From Fremontodendron californicum (taxonomy: Eukaryota > Streptophyta > Magnoliopsida > Malvales > Malvaceae): a stretch of 64,000 nt of DNA. Positions within the stretch are counted from its first letter, which is position 1, and each line of letters starts with the position of its first letter. Below the pieces are notes generated by a model. That model saw only the letters and a program-made list of their open reading frames with translations. It searched no databases and had not been told where the DNA came from. The stretch is taken from assembly GCA_030761205.1 (NCBI GenBank), contig JAULJL010000018.1:12358501-12422500 (forward strand). Reading direction: 5' to 3'. Below, in pieces: positions 1 through 10,914 of this stretch. Made by a program: the position numbers and the translations under genes.

Positions 1-37
1 TCGACACCTTTACAATACTCGATCTCAAGCCAGAGCT

Positions 38-1727
38 ATGGAGAACGATCAGCTTGCTAGAATTGAAAGGATGGAAAGAACTCAAAGGGAACTACAGGAA
101 CAATTGGCTAAGTCTCAGGAGGAGTCACTAGAACAAATGGCCAAACTCATGAAGATGATGAATACCATGATGCGACAAAAATGGCCAGGGGAAAATTTAG
201 TTACAGGAATGGGGGCAGTAAACCAGGAAGGCCGACCAGAGGTGGTACAGCAGAATGGCCAGGCATCCCAGCATGTGGGAAATGAACTTCCAACTGGGGC
301 AGCATCCTATGTTTACATCCAACCAGCGGCTGAAGCACAAAATTTAGGTCGTAAAAAGGGTAATATTGGGGTTGGTCCAATTGATATGGATGTTCCAAAC
401 TTTGAGGAATTAGCTGAAAAGGAAATGGCAAAGATGACTGAGCTGAAGAGGGTTGAAACGACGGAATCCCAAAAAAAATATCAGCTACTGGAGGAAAGAT
501 TGAGGGCAGTTGAAGGGGTGGAGCTATTTGGCAGTCTAGATGCCAAAGAGATGAGTTTAGTGCACGGTTTGGTGATTCCTCCAAAGTTCAAAGTACCAGA
601 CTTTGAAAAATATAATGGAACTACCAACCCATCAGCACATCTGACCATGTACTGCAGGAAGATGACCGGACATGATGAAGATGAAAAATTGCTTATCCAC
701 TGTTTTCAAGATAGCTTGATAGGGTCCACAACTCAGTGGTATAACCAGCTTACCCGTACTAAGATCTGTTCTTGGATGGATCTAGCCAAAGCTTTCATGG
801 AACAATACAAGCATATGACGGACATGGTGCCTGATCATCTAACTCTGCAAAACATGGAAAAGAAAACTACTGAAAACTTTAAAGAATATTCTCAGAGATG
901 GAGAGACCTGGCTACACAAGTACAACCTCCTTTGACCAACAAGGAAACTATAGTGTTTTTCATCAATACCCTAAAAGCACCTTATTATGATAAATTGGTG
1001 GGGAGTGCCACCAAGGACTTTGCAGATATGGTGATATCCGGGAGATGATAGAGTCTGCCATTAAGAACAGGAAAATGGAAGAGGGTGAGTCTGCTACCCC
1101 GAAGAGGATTTTCCCTGCAAAGAAGAAAGAGGAGACACATGCAGTTAGCTTCAATCAATACCCCTATGCACCTCCTATACCAAACACACCTCCCAGGCCA
1201 TATACTCTTCCTACATCTTATGCACCTCCTACACCCTCCACACCTTATCCGAGGTATAATCCTTACTATCCCAATGTGAACCATCTTACCCAAAATCCAT
1301 TTTCCTATACCGATATACAACAACAGCCTTTTCCAACTGGCATATCCCCACAGATAAATCTTCCCCGAAACACTATCCCAAACACCCAAGGTGCTAGACG
1401 CAATGATCATCGTTCACCAAGGAATGATCAGTTACCCCAATTTGATCCGATTTCTACCACCTATGGTACGCTATATCCTAAACTGTTGCAGAGTCAACTT
1501 ATTGCACCTGTATACCTCAAACCTCTGACACCATCATATCCAAGGTGGTACAACGCAAAGTTAGTTGTGCATATTACGTAGGGATCCAGGGGCATTTGAT
1601 TGAGGACTGTATTGCCTTTAAGAAGAAAGTCCAAAGTTTGATTAATACTGGGGTGGTGAAGTTCGGGACAAGGAATGGGCCGAATGTAGCAAGAAATCCA
1701 TTACTCGGTCATGCTGAGATCGGGTAA
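38..1727 (+). pseudogene. gag: gag of element A (capsid plus first zinc-knuckle-like motif), frameshifted
   Basis: Gag forms the virus-like particle and packages the element RNA. The chosen start (MENDQLARIERMERTQ) matches the starts of gag in elements B and F. Residues 1-45 are a charged, likely coiled-coil segment. Residues about 180-330 are a retrotransposon gag/capsid domain with the typical runs WMDLAKAFMEQYKH, LTLQNMEKKTTENFKEY and QRWRDLATQVQPP. A frameshift near 1042 moves the frame into a Pro/Tyr-rich linker. A second near 1560 leads to a C-x2-H/Y-x5-H-x4-C motif (CAYYVGIQGHLIEDC), where the second ligand is Tyr instead of the usual His. The frame ends at a stop at 1725. Family assignment is secure; the exact lesion bases are inferred from comparison with B and F. 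Confidence 0.85.
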
Positions 1728-2336
1728 ATGCAGTATTGATATGGGAAGAAAGAAGGTTGAAAAGACATGTCAGTGAAGTCAAGACCCCAATGATAAAAGT
1801 GTGTGTCGAAATGGTAAAAGGGGAATGGTGGAGGAAGGTGATAGTTTAAAAATGGTTGCAAACAGGGTGGAAGATTGGTGTCCATTCCATGGATGTAAAG
1901 GTCATATCATACAGGGATGCGCGGACTTTCTAGCTAAAGTCCAAAAGATGATGGATGAGGGGGAAGCCCAGTTTTATGAAGAAATAGTGGATGAAGTAGA
2001 GGTTATTGAGAACGCGGCTGGCTATGGAATAGGAAGACCTTTGATCATCTATTATGATGAACCAGAGAAGACTACTCCGATTGTTGAGGAAATTGCGCCT
2101 AAGCTAATCATAGATTTGCCTTCTTCATTTTCATACAAGGAAAACAAAGCTGCACCATGAAAATATGACTGCAACATGGTTATGCCCGGGTCTTCAAGTC
2201 AGCAAGATATTACAGGTGTGGGGCACTTAACATGAAGTGGAAGGTTTTATGCCGCTGAGGTTGTTGAACAGGGATCAACAAGAAGGGTGGAGGAATAGAC
2301 AAAGGGAAAAAAGCAACTGAACCAATCCATATTGAC
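1728..2336 (+). pseudogene. gag C-terminal segment of element A with second zinc-knuckle-like motif
   Basis: Between gag and protease, a readable stretch at 1801-2160 contains CPFHGCKGHIIQGC, a C-x2-H-x4-H-x4-C motif, followed by an acidic stretch. It ends with LIIDLPSSFSYKENKAAP, a segment that in relatives runs directly into the protease linker. A TGA at 2158-2160 interrupts it; the following codons (KYDCNMV) still look like the same protein, so the stop probably replaced a Trp codon. The role is nucleocapsid-like RNA binding by analogy; this is inference. No separate start codon is implied, because in an intact element this would be part of the gag-pro polyprotein. Confidence 0.6.
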
Positions 2337-3702
2337 ATGGATTTGTCAAAAGAAGCAGAAAGAGGATCAACCCCGGTTAACAAGATAAAAGAGCCAGTGA
2401 ATGAAAAGAAGGCTTGCGAGTTTTTAAAGTTCATAAAACATAGTGAGTATAGTGTGGTTGAGCAAATGCAGTGTCAGCCAACAAGAATCTCCATCTTATC
2501 TTTTCTATTAAACTCAGAGCCACACAAAAATGCCCTGCTGAGAATGTTGAATCAGGCATATGTGGCTAACAACATACCGGTAGAAAAATTAGACAGGCTG
2601 GTAGGAAACATTGCTGCAGACGATCATATATATTTTAGTTATGATGAAATACCACCCAATGGTATTGGGTCCACAAAGGCTCTTCACATAACAACCATTT
2701 GCAAGGGGCATATACTACCAAGGGTGCTTCTGGATAGTGGTTATTCATTAAATGTAATGCCCCTGGCAACCCTGTCTAAGTTTCCAGTTGATATGTCTTA
2801 TATGTTACCGAGTTGCACAGTAGTCAGAGCTTTTGATGGTACCAGAAGAGAGGTAATGGGAACTATTGAGGTTCCTCTAGAGATAGGCCCATGTACCTAT
2901 ACGGTGAACTTTCAGGTCATGGATATTAATCCGTCCTATAATTGCTTGTTGCGAAGGCCGTGGATACATTCAGCAGGGGCTGTGCTGTACCCTCATATCT
3001 CCAGCAAAAGCTGAAATTTGTGATGGAGGGCCATTTGGTCACTGTATCAGGAGAAGAGGACATAATAGCTTCCGCATATACTGAATCTCCTTATGTTGAA
3101 CCCAATGAAGATGCCATAGAATGTTCGTTTCGATCTTTGGAATTCATAAATGCGATTTTCGTCGCTGAAGGACAGAAAGTTCTAAAACCAAGTTTGTCCA
3201 AGAACACAAGGTTGGGAGTAAGAACCACAGTGGGAAAAGGCTGCAGGGCTGGAAAAGGTCTTGGAAAATATCTTCAAAGGATTGCCTGAGCAATGGAAGT
3301 AGTGGGAAAGAAAGACTGATTTGGCTTGGGGTATCTTCCGAAGGCCTATGAGAAGAGGAAACAAGTTAAAAAGAACCGACAAAGGAGGATGGCCCGTATC
3401 GCGGGTATGAATATTGAGTGGGAGCCTATGACTTTCCCACCAATCCTTCACAGCTTTCGTTCTGCTGGTTTTCTATTCGGAGAAAAGAAATCAGAAAATG
3501 TACTCATAATGATCGAGCAAGCTTTTGAAAAGTTCCATGTGAATAAGGGTGGGCATATTCAGGATATGGTAATTTGCATGATTGGGAAAGAAAGGATGAA
3601 AAGTGATAATGCGAATTGGATGGTGCGATCTTGTCCACCAGGATATAGACTGACCAATTAGAGTGTGACTGCGTTGCCCATAGTTTTTAAGTCTATTCCA
3701 AA
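2337..3702 (+). pseudogene. Aspartic protease and G-patch region of element A, upstream exon of pol
   Basis: The retropepsin active site is visible as LLDSGYSLNVMPLATL, with the flap-side sequence VVRAFDGTRREVMG and the C-terminal NCLLRRPWIHSAGAV. This enzyme would cut the polyprotein. Upstream lies EFLKFIKHSEYSVVEQM, typical of the Tat gag-pro linker. A frameshift near 2985 changes frame. Downstream, GKGCRAGKGLGKYL at about 3233-3275 resembles a G-patch glycine motif. In-frame stops fall at 3287, 3317 and 3659. The reading frame then meets the intron donor at 3703 in the correct phase. Apart from those lesions the domain is well preserved. Confidence 0.85.
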
Positions 3703-3919
3703 GTAATACTTTAAAAAACAATCTTAATTACCTTTACCCAGAGATATTATGAGTTTTTTTTTCTATAATGGGCTTTTTGTTTAAACATTTTCATTGAATA
3801 AATAACAAGCACGATGCATTTTATTCATATTGATGTGTCCATATTCTTTCATTTTTTCTATTTATTTTGTTTTCATTATATATATTTTCCTATATTGTTT
3901 CTTCCCCACCTATTTACAG
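3703..3919 (+). other. Intron between protease and RT of element A (217 bp)
   Basis: The sequence between the two pol exons begins GTAATA after CCAAA and ends CTATTTACAG before GTGTACG. It is T-rich toward the 3' end and full of stops. Removing 3703-3919 joins codon bases AA with G to make AAG and leads directly into the frame encoding CTDAEYEDL, the start of the RT exon. Without splicing, the upstream frame ends at TAA 3704. An intron at this place is an established property of Ogre-type elements. The splice ends are seen directly; actual splicing is inferred. Confidence 0.8.
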
Positions 3920-5478
3920 GTGTACGGATGCGGAATATGAGGACCTTCCTGTCAGTAATTCTGAAATTGATTTTGAAAGACCCATTTACACGGGTGATTT
4001 TGAGGCTAACAAAGATACTGAGGATTATGGTCTACCTCCAGATCTATTAAGGAAAATAGAGCAAGAGGAGAAATAAGTACTTCCTCATAAGGAACTATTG
4101 GAAATGATAAATCTGGGAAATGGTGAGGAGATAAAGGAGGTCAAAATTGGGACTTCATTGTCATCATCAATAAAGGATGAATTGACAGTCTTGCTCCAAG
4201 AATATGTAGATGTATTTGCATGGTCTTACCAAGACATGCCAGGGTTGGATCCGGATATTGTGGTTCATAAGCTCCCTTTAAGGCCAGAATGCAAGCCAAT
4301 TCAGTAAAAATTGAGAAGAATGAGGCTGGACATGCTGTTAAAGATAAAAGAGAAGGTGAAGAAGCAATTTGATGCTAGGTTCTTAGAGGTGGCAAAATAT
4401 CCAGAATGGGTGGCAAATATTGTTCCAATACCAAAAAAGGATGGCAAGGTGCGGATGTGCGTGGATTACAGAGATTTGAACAAGGCCAGCCCTAAAGATA
4501 ATTTCCCTTTGCCCCATATCGATACTCTGGTCGATAATACGACGAAGAGTTCTTTATTTTCTTTCATGGACGGATTCTCGAGATATAAGCAGATTAAGAT
4601 GACACCGGAAGATATGGAGAAAACCATATTTGTCACAATGTGGGGAACCTTCTGCTACAAGGTAATACCGTTTGGGTTGAAGAATGCTAGGGCAACATAT
4701 CAGAGAGCCATGGTGACCTTGTTTCATGATATGATGCATAAGGGAATTGAGGTCTATGTCGATGATATGATTGCAAAGACACAAGGAGAAGAAGAGCATA
4801 TTGCGAATCTTAGGAAGCTCTTCGAACGACTAAGAAAGTTTCGACTCAAGCTAAATCCGACAAAATGCACTTTTGGAGTCACCTGGGGAAAATTGCTGGG
4901 TTTTGTCGTCAGCAAAAGGGGAATTGAGATTGAGCCAGATAAAGTGAAGGACATTCAGAATTTGCGACCACCTCGTACTCAAAAGGAAGTAAAAGGCTTT
5001 CTGGGGAGATTGAATTACATTGCTCGATTTATTTCTTATTTAACCGACAAATGTGATCCAATATTTAAGTTACTTCAAAAACGTAATCCAGGAGAATGGT
5101 ATGAAGGATGCCAGGTCGCTTTTGAAAAGGTTAAGCATTATCTATCAAACCCACCAGTACTAATGGCACCTGTTACGAATAAACCAATGATACTGTATCT
5201 ATCAGTATTTGAGAGATCCATGGGTTGTGTCTCGGGGCAACATGATGAGACAGGGAAGAAAGAACAATCAGTTTACTACCTCAACAAGAAGCTCGCAGAT
5301 TATGAGCTGAAGTATTCATCTGTAGAAAAGTTGTGCTGTGCCTTAGCTTGGACTGCTCGAAGACTTAGACAGTACATGTTGTACTACACGACGTGGTTGA
5401 TTGCCAAGCTAGATCCAATCAAGTACATGTTGGAAGAACCTTCTTTATCAGGGAGAACATCAAGATGGCAGGTTTTTA
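3920..5478 (+). pseudogene. Reverse transcriptase and RT-linked RNase H of element A
   Basis: This region copies the element RNA into DNA. The motifs appear in order: YPEWVANIVPIPKKDGKVR, CVDYRDLNKASPKDNFPLP, the FSFMDGFSRY block, PFGLKNARATYQR, the catalytic VYVDDMI, and the thumb-like KEVKGFLGRLNYI. The RT-linked RNase H follows (YYLNKKLADYELKYSSVEK and CCALAWTARRLRQYML). In its first strand the usual Asp position reads LSVFERSMG, so this RNase H looks catalytically impaired, as is common when a second RNase H is present. Stops lie at 4074 and 4305 in the same frame, and an extra base near 5471 shifts the frame just after SGRTSRWQ. Confidence 0.9.
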
Positions 5479-6153
5479 TTGTCAGAATATGATATTGTAT
5501 ATGTAAGTCAGAAAGCTATCAAGGGCAGTGTAGTGGCTGAATTCTTAGCAAGTCGGGTAGTGGAAGATTATGAGCCGTTGAACTTTGACTTCCCAGATAA
5601 AGATTTGATGTATGTTTCACAAGCAGATGAGGCTCCCCTGAAGAATAAAGTATGGAAAATGTACTTTGACGATGCATCCAATGCCATGGGGCACGGAATT
5701 GGTGCAGTCCTCATATCTCCAGAAGAAGGTTATTATCCTTTCACTACTAGATTGGATTTTGATTGTACAAACATTGCTACCAAGTATGAAGCGTGTACTA
5801 TGGGCCTTCGTGCTGCAGTGGACAGAAAGATCAAAGTATTAGAAGTTTTCGGAGACTCAGCCCTAGTGATATACCAGCTACGGGGAGAATGGGAAACTCG
5901 AGATACAAAGCTAATCCGATACCGAGAACTCATACTGAGTTTATTAGAGGAATTTGAAGAAGTGAATTTCGATTACTTCCCTCGAGAAGAAAACCGAATG
6001 GTAGATGCTCTGGCTACTTTGTCATCAATGTTTAAATTGATTGAAGGGGCTGAAGTTGTGCCAATAAAGATGAGTATATATGAGTCTCCTGCCCACTGTC
6101 TAAGTATTGAAGAAGAAGCAGATGGCCTCCCTTGGTATAAAGACATCTTGTAG
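5479..6153 (+). pseudogene. Second (archaeal-type) RNase H of element A
   Basis: This is an additional RNase H between the RT module and integrase, the hallmark of Tat-lineage elements. After the linker SEYDIVYVSQKAIKGSVVAEFL, the domain begins at WKMYFDDASNAMGHGIGAVL (first Asp). It continues with TKYEACTMGLRAAV (Glu), LEVFGDSALVIYQL (Asp) and FPREENRMVDALATL (last Asp), so the D-E-D-D catalytic set is complete. The reading frame is open from 5479 to a TAG at 6151, after which the same frame continues toward integrase, so that stop is probably a point mutation. This is the best preserved enzyme domain in the element. Confidence 0.88.
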
Positions 6154-7376
6154 TACATCAAGAGTCAACAGTATCCAGAACAAGCAACAAAAAATAACAA
6201 AAGGACTCTGAGAAGGCTAGCAATGGGTTTTGTTCTAGACAGTGAGATTCTCTACAAGAAAGGAAAAGACCAAGTCTTATTGAGATGTGTCGGATCTGTC
6301 GAAGCTCGGATAATTATAGAAGACGTCCATGAAGGGATATGTGACACTCATGCTAATGGTCACATGCTTTCTAAGCAAATTATGAGGGCAAGGTATTATT
6401 GGTTGACAATGGAAGGAGATTGTATCAGTTATTCTCGGAAGTGCCATAAATGCCAGATATATGCGGATAAGATCCATGTGCCACCATATTGCATGTCATG
6501 ACTTCACCATGGCCATTTTCAATATGGGGAATGGATATGATCCGGCCTATTACCCCAAAAGATTCAAATGGACATCGTTTCATCTTGGTGGCCATAGATC
6601 ATTTCACAAAGTGGGTAGAAGCTGCTTCCTATGCGAATGTAACAAAGTCGGTGGTATGCAGATTTGTTAAGAAAGAAATCATATGCCGTTATGGATTGCT
6701 AGCAAGAATTATTTCGGATAATGCTCTCAATTTGAACAATAAGATGATGAGAGAAGTGTGTACTCAGTTCAAGATCACACATCATAATTCGGCACCTTAC
6801 CGTCCGAAGATGAATGGGGCAGTAGAAGCATCTAACAAGAACATCAAGAAGATTGTTGAGAAGATGACTGATGTGTATAAGGATTGGCATGAGATATTGC
6901 CTTTTGCTCTTCATGCATATCGCACTTCAGTTCGCACATCTACAGGGGCAACGCCATTTTCATTGGTATACGGGATGGAAGCGGTGCTACCTATTGAAGT
7001 TGAGATCCCTTCACTTCGGGTTTTGATGGAGTTTGGCCTAGAAGAGGCAGAATGGGTTAGAGTTTGTTATGAACAGCTTAATCTCATCGAAGAGAAAAGA
7101 TTGAAAGCAATTTGTCATGGGCAGTTGTATCAGAAAAGGATGATTCGAGCCCACAACAAGAAGGTTCATCCCAGGCAGTTCCGAGAGGGGGAGTTGGTAC
7201 TGAGGAAATTTCTCCCTATAGTGAAGAACCCGCTAGGAAAATGGGCTCCGAATTGGGAAGGACCCTATGTAGTAAAAAGAGCTTTTTCTGGAGGAGCATT
7301 GATTCTAACTCGGATGGACGGGGAGGATTTCAGAAATCCCGTAAATGCTGATGAATTGAAGAAGTATTATGCTTAA
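6154..7376 (+). pseudogene. Integrase of element A
   Basis: This enzyme would insert the DNA copy into the genome. The N-terminal zinc domain shows VHEGICDTHANGH and KCHKCQ (HHCC). A frameshift near 6490 falls between it and the core. The catalytic core has the first Asp in WGMDMIRP, the second in IISDN and the Glu in NGAVEASNKN, with 35 residues between the last two (DX35E). Conserved TGATPFSLVYGMEAVLP follows. The C-terminus (KWAPNWEGPYVVKRAFSGGA, then ADELKKYYA) is the short type without a chromodomain. The core and C-terminus, 6489-7376, form one uninterrupted frame. Confidence 0.9.
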
Positions 7377-8048
7377 AAAAAAAAAGTGTGATGCTGTGCA
7401 CATGGAAATTCGAATGATTCCAAGTGTAAAAATGGAAATTTTATATATCTATCTCCTCTGTGGATTGCTTTTTAATGAGAATATTCATGCTTGATATGAT
7501 GAATGGCCATTTTTCATATTCCTTTCCCTAAGAAGAAATTATCCTTAGTTACCCCTTTGAGCCTTATGAATTATTTCTTTCTTTAAACCTTGATCAAGGA
7601 TCACCCTCTACACTGGAGGGAGAATGCGAGGAAAAATAATCAAAATCATGGCAAAAAGAAAGCCATCGAAAAATGTGAAAATCAAATAATGGCAAATGAA
7701 AGCCAACAAAGCAAAAAAGAAAAGAAAAAGAAAAGAAAGTCCAGAAAAGAGACAAATGTTTCAAGAATGAACTCTCCTCAAGAAATGATCCTTGATCCAA
7801 TCACCCTTAAACATATTTTGGGCCTATTTATCCTTTCTTTCTAAACCTGAGCCTTGGCCTACATTACATGCTTTAAAAGCCCATTTTGATCAAGCATGGA
7901 TATTTAATTTGAAAGGTTATTCTCAGAATTCATCCCATCTTTTTTAATTGATATTTTTACTTTGGAAGCATTTAGAATTCTCAGATGCATGGTAGAATAC
8001 AAGAAAAAAGAGAAAACAAAAAAATTAAAATAAAAAAAGAATGTAAAA

Positions 8049-8137
8049 GGAGAGGTTTAAGCCGAAAACCCGTAAAGGGCGACTTAATACCGAATGGAGG
8101 ACACTTGAGTTAAAAACCCGTAAAGGGCGGCTCAGGT
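8049..8137 (+). other. Two hairpins in the A 3' UTR, variants of a conserved element
   Basis: Each unit has an inner CCC/GGG stem closed by GTAAA and a separate outer stem. In the first unit TTAAG (8057-8061) pairs with CTTAA (8083-8087). In the second ACTTGAG (8103-8109) pairs with CTCAGGT (8131-8137), including one G-U pair. The core AAAACCC-GTAAA-GGGCG is the same in both. The single-copy equivalents in B, C, F and E have a different outer stem that still pairs. Confidence 0.65.
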
Positions 8138-8495
8138 ACAGATTAAAGTTCGAATCAATGCTCCATGTAAATGGGGAGAAAATATTTAAAAATCAGAGGA
8201 AAGGGGAATAACTCAGTCTGACGTAACTACGGAAGCCAAGGTACCCAAGTAAATTGCTCGTTCAAGAGAGATTTAGGATGGTTTGAAAAAACAGGGTCCA
8301 AGAAATTCCGCATCTGGGGCATCTACAACCCACAACTTTACATTTGTTTCTTATATCCTTGGTATTCACTTTTACTATTTTAAAATATTTCTTGCAATAA
8401 ATTCTTGTTATCCTTTTCATGACATTTTTGCTTGTTTCATATTTTCTTTCATACATTTTTGAGATGCATCATGATTGTTATAAGATTGAATGATA

Positions 8496-8500
8496 ATTAG
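8496..8500. repeat. Target-site duplication ATTAG, left side of B
   Basis: ATTAG directly precedes the TGTAGACACC start of B's 5' LTR and is repeated at 26686-26690 directly after the CGACA end of its 3' LTR. Five bases is the normal duplication size for Ty3/gypsy elements. Confidence 0.92.
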
Positions 8501-8635
8501 TGTAGACACCTAATTTTGTCCGGACCACTAAAACAAGTATGTTTTCTTCCTAAATTGATGTTTCAGAATGTAAAGAGACCTTTTTCATCTTGCAGGTGGT
8601 ACTCCGAGACTTAGTTTAAGAGGGCGAGCATAAAA

Positions 8636-8703
8636 AGTCAAATTCAAAAAAAGTCAACCCCGAAAAAAGTCAACCCCAAAAAGTCAACTACTAAAAAAGT
8701 CAA
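8636..8703 (+). promoter_or_regulatory. Array of five AGTCAA (reverse TTGACT, W-box-type) motifs
   Basis: AGTCAA occurs at 8636, 8652, 8668, 8682 and 8698, spaced 14-16 bases. TTGAC(C/T) is the binding core of plant WRKY factors. Similar rows occur at the same relative place in every other Ogre-like LTR of the window. That they regulate transcription is inference. Confidence 0.55.
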
Positions 8704-9179
8704 CCCATTTTCAAAATCAAGATTTGAAGTTCAATTGAAAAATGGCGAAATAATTTTGATAATCCGAGGTCTACATCGAAAGATATGGAGTTCGGAAGTT
8801 AGGATTTGGAGATTTAGTAGAAAAGAAACCCTAATCCGGGAAATTTGGGGAAAAGTGCTTAAACGATCGAATTGGTCAAAATTGAAGGTTCCAAATTAAA
8901 GATAAGCACTGACTACGGGTAATGGAGAAGCCACTTGAAAGAAAAATTGAAAGAAAAGTCAATCCGGAAGAAAACCGAGAATTAGGGTTTTTTGTGGATT
9001 TTGGTGAAATCACCCATAATTACTGAACTGGTCCGACTTGGTAAGACTAAAGCCCCCAATAGATGAGGAATGATTAAAAAGGGGTAGCCCAAGGCTCATC
9101 TTGAAGAAAATCTGAAAATCAGACTTGTTTTGAGCAAAACCGGGTTTCGGAGGCAAAAAGGCAAAATTGGAAAATTTGG

Positions 9180-9770
9180 GAAAAATAGCAAATGGACTCC
9201 AAAAATTCTGAAATTCTGAAAATTTGCAAATTTCATTCTTAAATCATTTGGAAGATATTGGAGAAGAAAATCTTGATTCGGAGTTCGTTTGCAAAATGGC
9301 CAAATCCCGGTCTCTTATGCAGAAATTCAAGAAGAAAAATCCCGAAAAAATAGCAAATGAACTCCAAAAATTTTGAAAATTTGTAAATATCATTTTTAAA
9401 TTATTTGGAAGATATTGACGAAAGAAAATCTTGATTTGGAGTTCGTTTGCAAAATGGCCAAATCCCGGGCGTCTTATGCAATAATTCAAAAAGATAAATC
9501 CTGAAAAAATAGCAAATGGACTCCAAAAATTCTGAAATTTTGCAAATCTCTTTTTTAAATTATTTGGAAGATATTGACGAAATAAAATATTTATTCGGAG
9601 TTCGTTTGCAAAATGGCCAAATCCCAAGCCCCTATGTAGTAATTCAAGAAGATAAATCCCGAAAAAATACCAAATGAGTTCCAAAAATTATGAAAACTTC
9701 TAGATCACAATTTTAAATTATTTTGAAGAGATTGGTGAAGAAAAATCTTGATTTGGAGCTCGTTTAGAAA
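9180..9770 (+). repeat. U3 tandem repeats of about 158 bp in the B 5' LTR
   Basis: Four imperfect units share GAGTTCGTTTGCAAAATGGC (9281, 9438, 9598 and a diverged copy near 9757) and CCAAAAATTCTGAAA-type segments. Equivalent arrays occur in all other LTRs, for example 22790-23400, 29150-29640 and, reversed, 59380-60010. They lie upstream of the candidate transcription start and could act as promoter or enhancer repeats. Short open frames across them are not genes. Confidence 0.75.
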
Positions 9771-10562
9771 AGAGTAAAATGTGGGGGCATGAAAGGACAT
9801 TTTTGGAAGAAAAAATCCAAATAAATAGCAAAAGGACTCAGAAAATTTTAAAAACTTGCAGAATTCAATATTTTGTTATTTTGAAAGTATTAAAAAAAGA
9901 AAATTTGAATTTGGAGTCCGTTTGCCATTTATTTGCATCCGGGGGGCAAAACGATCATTTCACCCAAGCAACCGAAAAGGGCTTCTTTTGGCCTTTCAAA
10001 AAATCAGACTTGGGTAGGAAAAGAGAGTGCTGGCCTGCCAAGGCCCAAAGGAAGGAGGAAACTTCTGATTTTTCAATGAAATGGCCAAGAATTAAGAGTT
10101 AGTTAGAGATTTTTTTTGATCAAGCCATTGTGATTAAGCCACATAGGCCAATGCATGAGGAGGGAGAGTGTCAACATTATTCTTGAATAGCTGTAATTAT
10201 GGACAGCTGATATGCTAATCTAAGGGTGATAATTTCATTATTTTTTCACCTTGAATTACTAGCCATTGGATGGAAATTGGTTGGAAAAAAAAAGGACAAC
10301 ATTCCTTGGAGGAGAGAGGGTCCATTCGGCTGGCTTAAGGGAGAGGGAGAAATTTCCTTTTCACCACTTCATTTTCAGATTTGTTGTTGGTTTTTCTTAG
10401 TTTTTTCTCTCCTTGGTTGAAAGCAAAAAGAAAAAGTTTAGAAAAGAAATGAAAGTTTGAAGAGATAAAGCTTGAAATATAGCTTCTTGAGGTTGCTTTT
10501 AGCACCAACTCTTGCACGTTCTTGATTTTCCATTCTTGTTTTTGCTGTTTTGATTATTATTT

Positions 10563-10570
10563 GGTGAGTT
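10563..10570 (+). promoter_or_regulatory. Splice-donor-like site in the LTR (G|GTGAGTT)
   Basis: TTTG|GTGAGTTTTC is a near-consensus plant 5' splice site located after a purine- and CT-rich stretch that resembles a transcript leader. It is kept at 24159-24166, 30360-30367 and, on the minus strand, around 58648-58655. A possible partner acceptor is TTAATACAG just before gag. Use as a splice site is not shown by the sequence. Confidence 0.4.
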
Positions 10571-10914
10571 TTCTTTTTAAATAAGTGTTTTTTTTTTATG
10601 TTCTTCTTAAGTTCTTTCTCCATCTCTTTCTTAAATAATTTTTACAAATTTTTTTTCTTTCTTAGTTTTCTTTAATGGCCGAATGGCCTATATATATATA
10701 TATTTTTTTTATTATGATTGCTGTTTTTGCTTTAATTTATCATGTTATTTATGTTATTTTCTTTAACCTTGATGCTTTAAGTGTTCTTCTACTTCATATA
10801 TTTGAATCATGTTTTAATTTGGTTGCTTTGTTTGTTGCCATTTATGATTTAAATATCATGTTCTTGCATTTTTAATTTTCTGTTTTCATAATGTTTAAAT
10901 TTGTTGATGTTTTA

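Larger units (their letters stand above)
1..8500 (+). mobile_element. Element A, left part: Tat/Ogre-type Ty3/gypsy retrotransposon with pol
   Basis: This is the internal region of a large Ty3/gypsy retrotransposon. It starts 37 bases before the gag ATG and runs through protease, RT, two RNase H domains and integrase into the 3' UTR. The domain order PR-RT-RH-aRH-INT, the PR/RT intron and the absence of a chromodomain place it in the Tat lineage, Ogre-like. The 5' LTR lies left of the window. The 3' UTR is cut at 8500 by element B and resumes at 26691. The coding part has at least five frameshifts and seven in-frame stops, so this copy cannot make its own proteins. Confidence 0.9.
7377..8500 (+). 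other. 3' UTR of element A, part upstream of the B insertion
   Basis: Noncoding. An A-rich run follows the integrase stop. Segments shared with B (and, reversed, with C, F and E) follow in the same order: GAATATTCATGCTTGATATG near 7480, GATCAAGGATCACCCTCTAC at about 7592, a purine-rich stretch, and a block around 7790-7910 beginning TGATCCAATCACCCTTAAAC. Two small hairpins lie at 8049-8137 (listed separately). No open frame here resembles a protein. The stretch ends at the ATTAG target duplication. Confidence 0.75.

Noticed and set aside
1..7376. Plant pararetrovirus (caulimovirid) origin for the RT region
   Set aside because: Integrase, a second RNase H, long LTRs, a tRNA-type primer site with LTR junction and 5-bp duplications identify Ty3/gypsy retrotransposons.
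10688..10702. TATATATATATATA as the LTR TATA box
   Set aside because: It is a simple TA run downstream of the leader-like and splice-donor-like sequence, and it is shortened or absent in the other LTRs.
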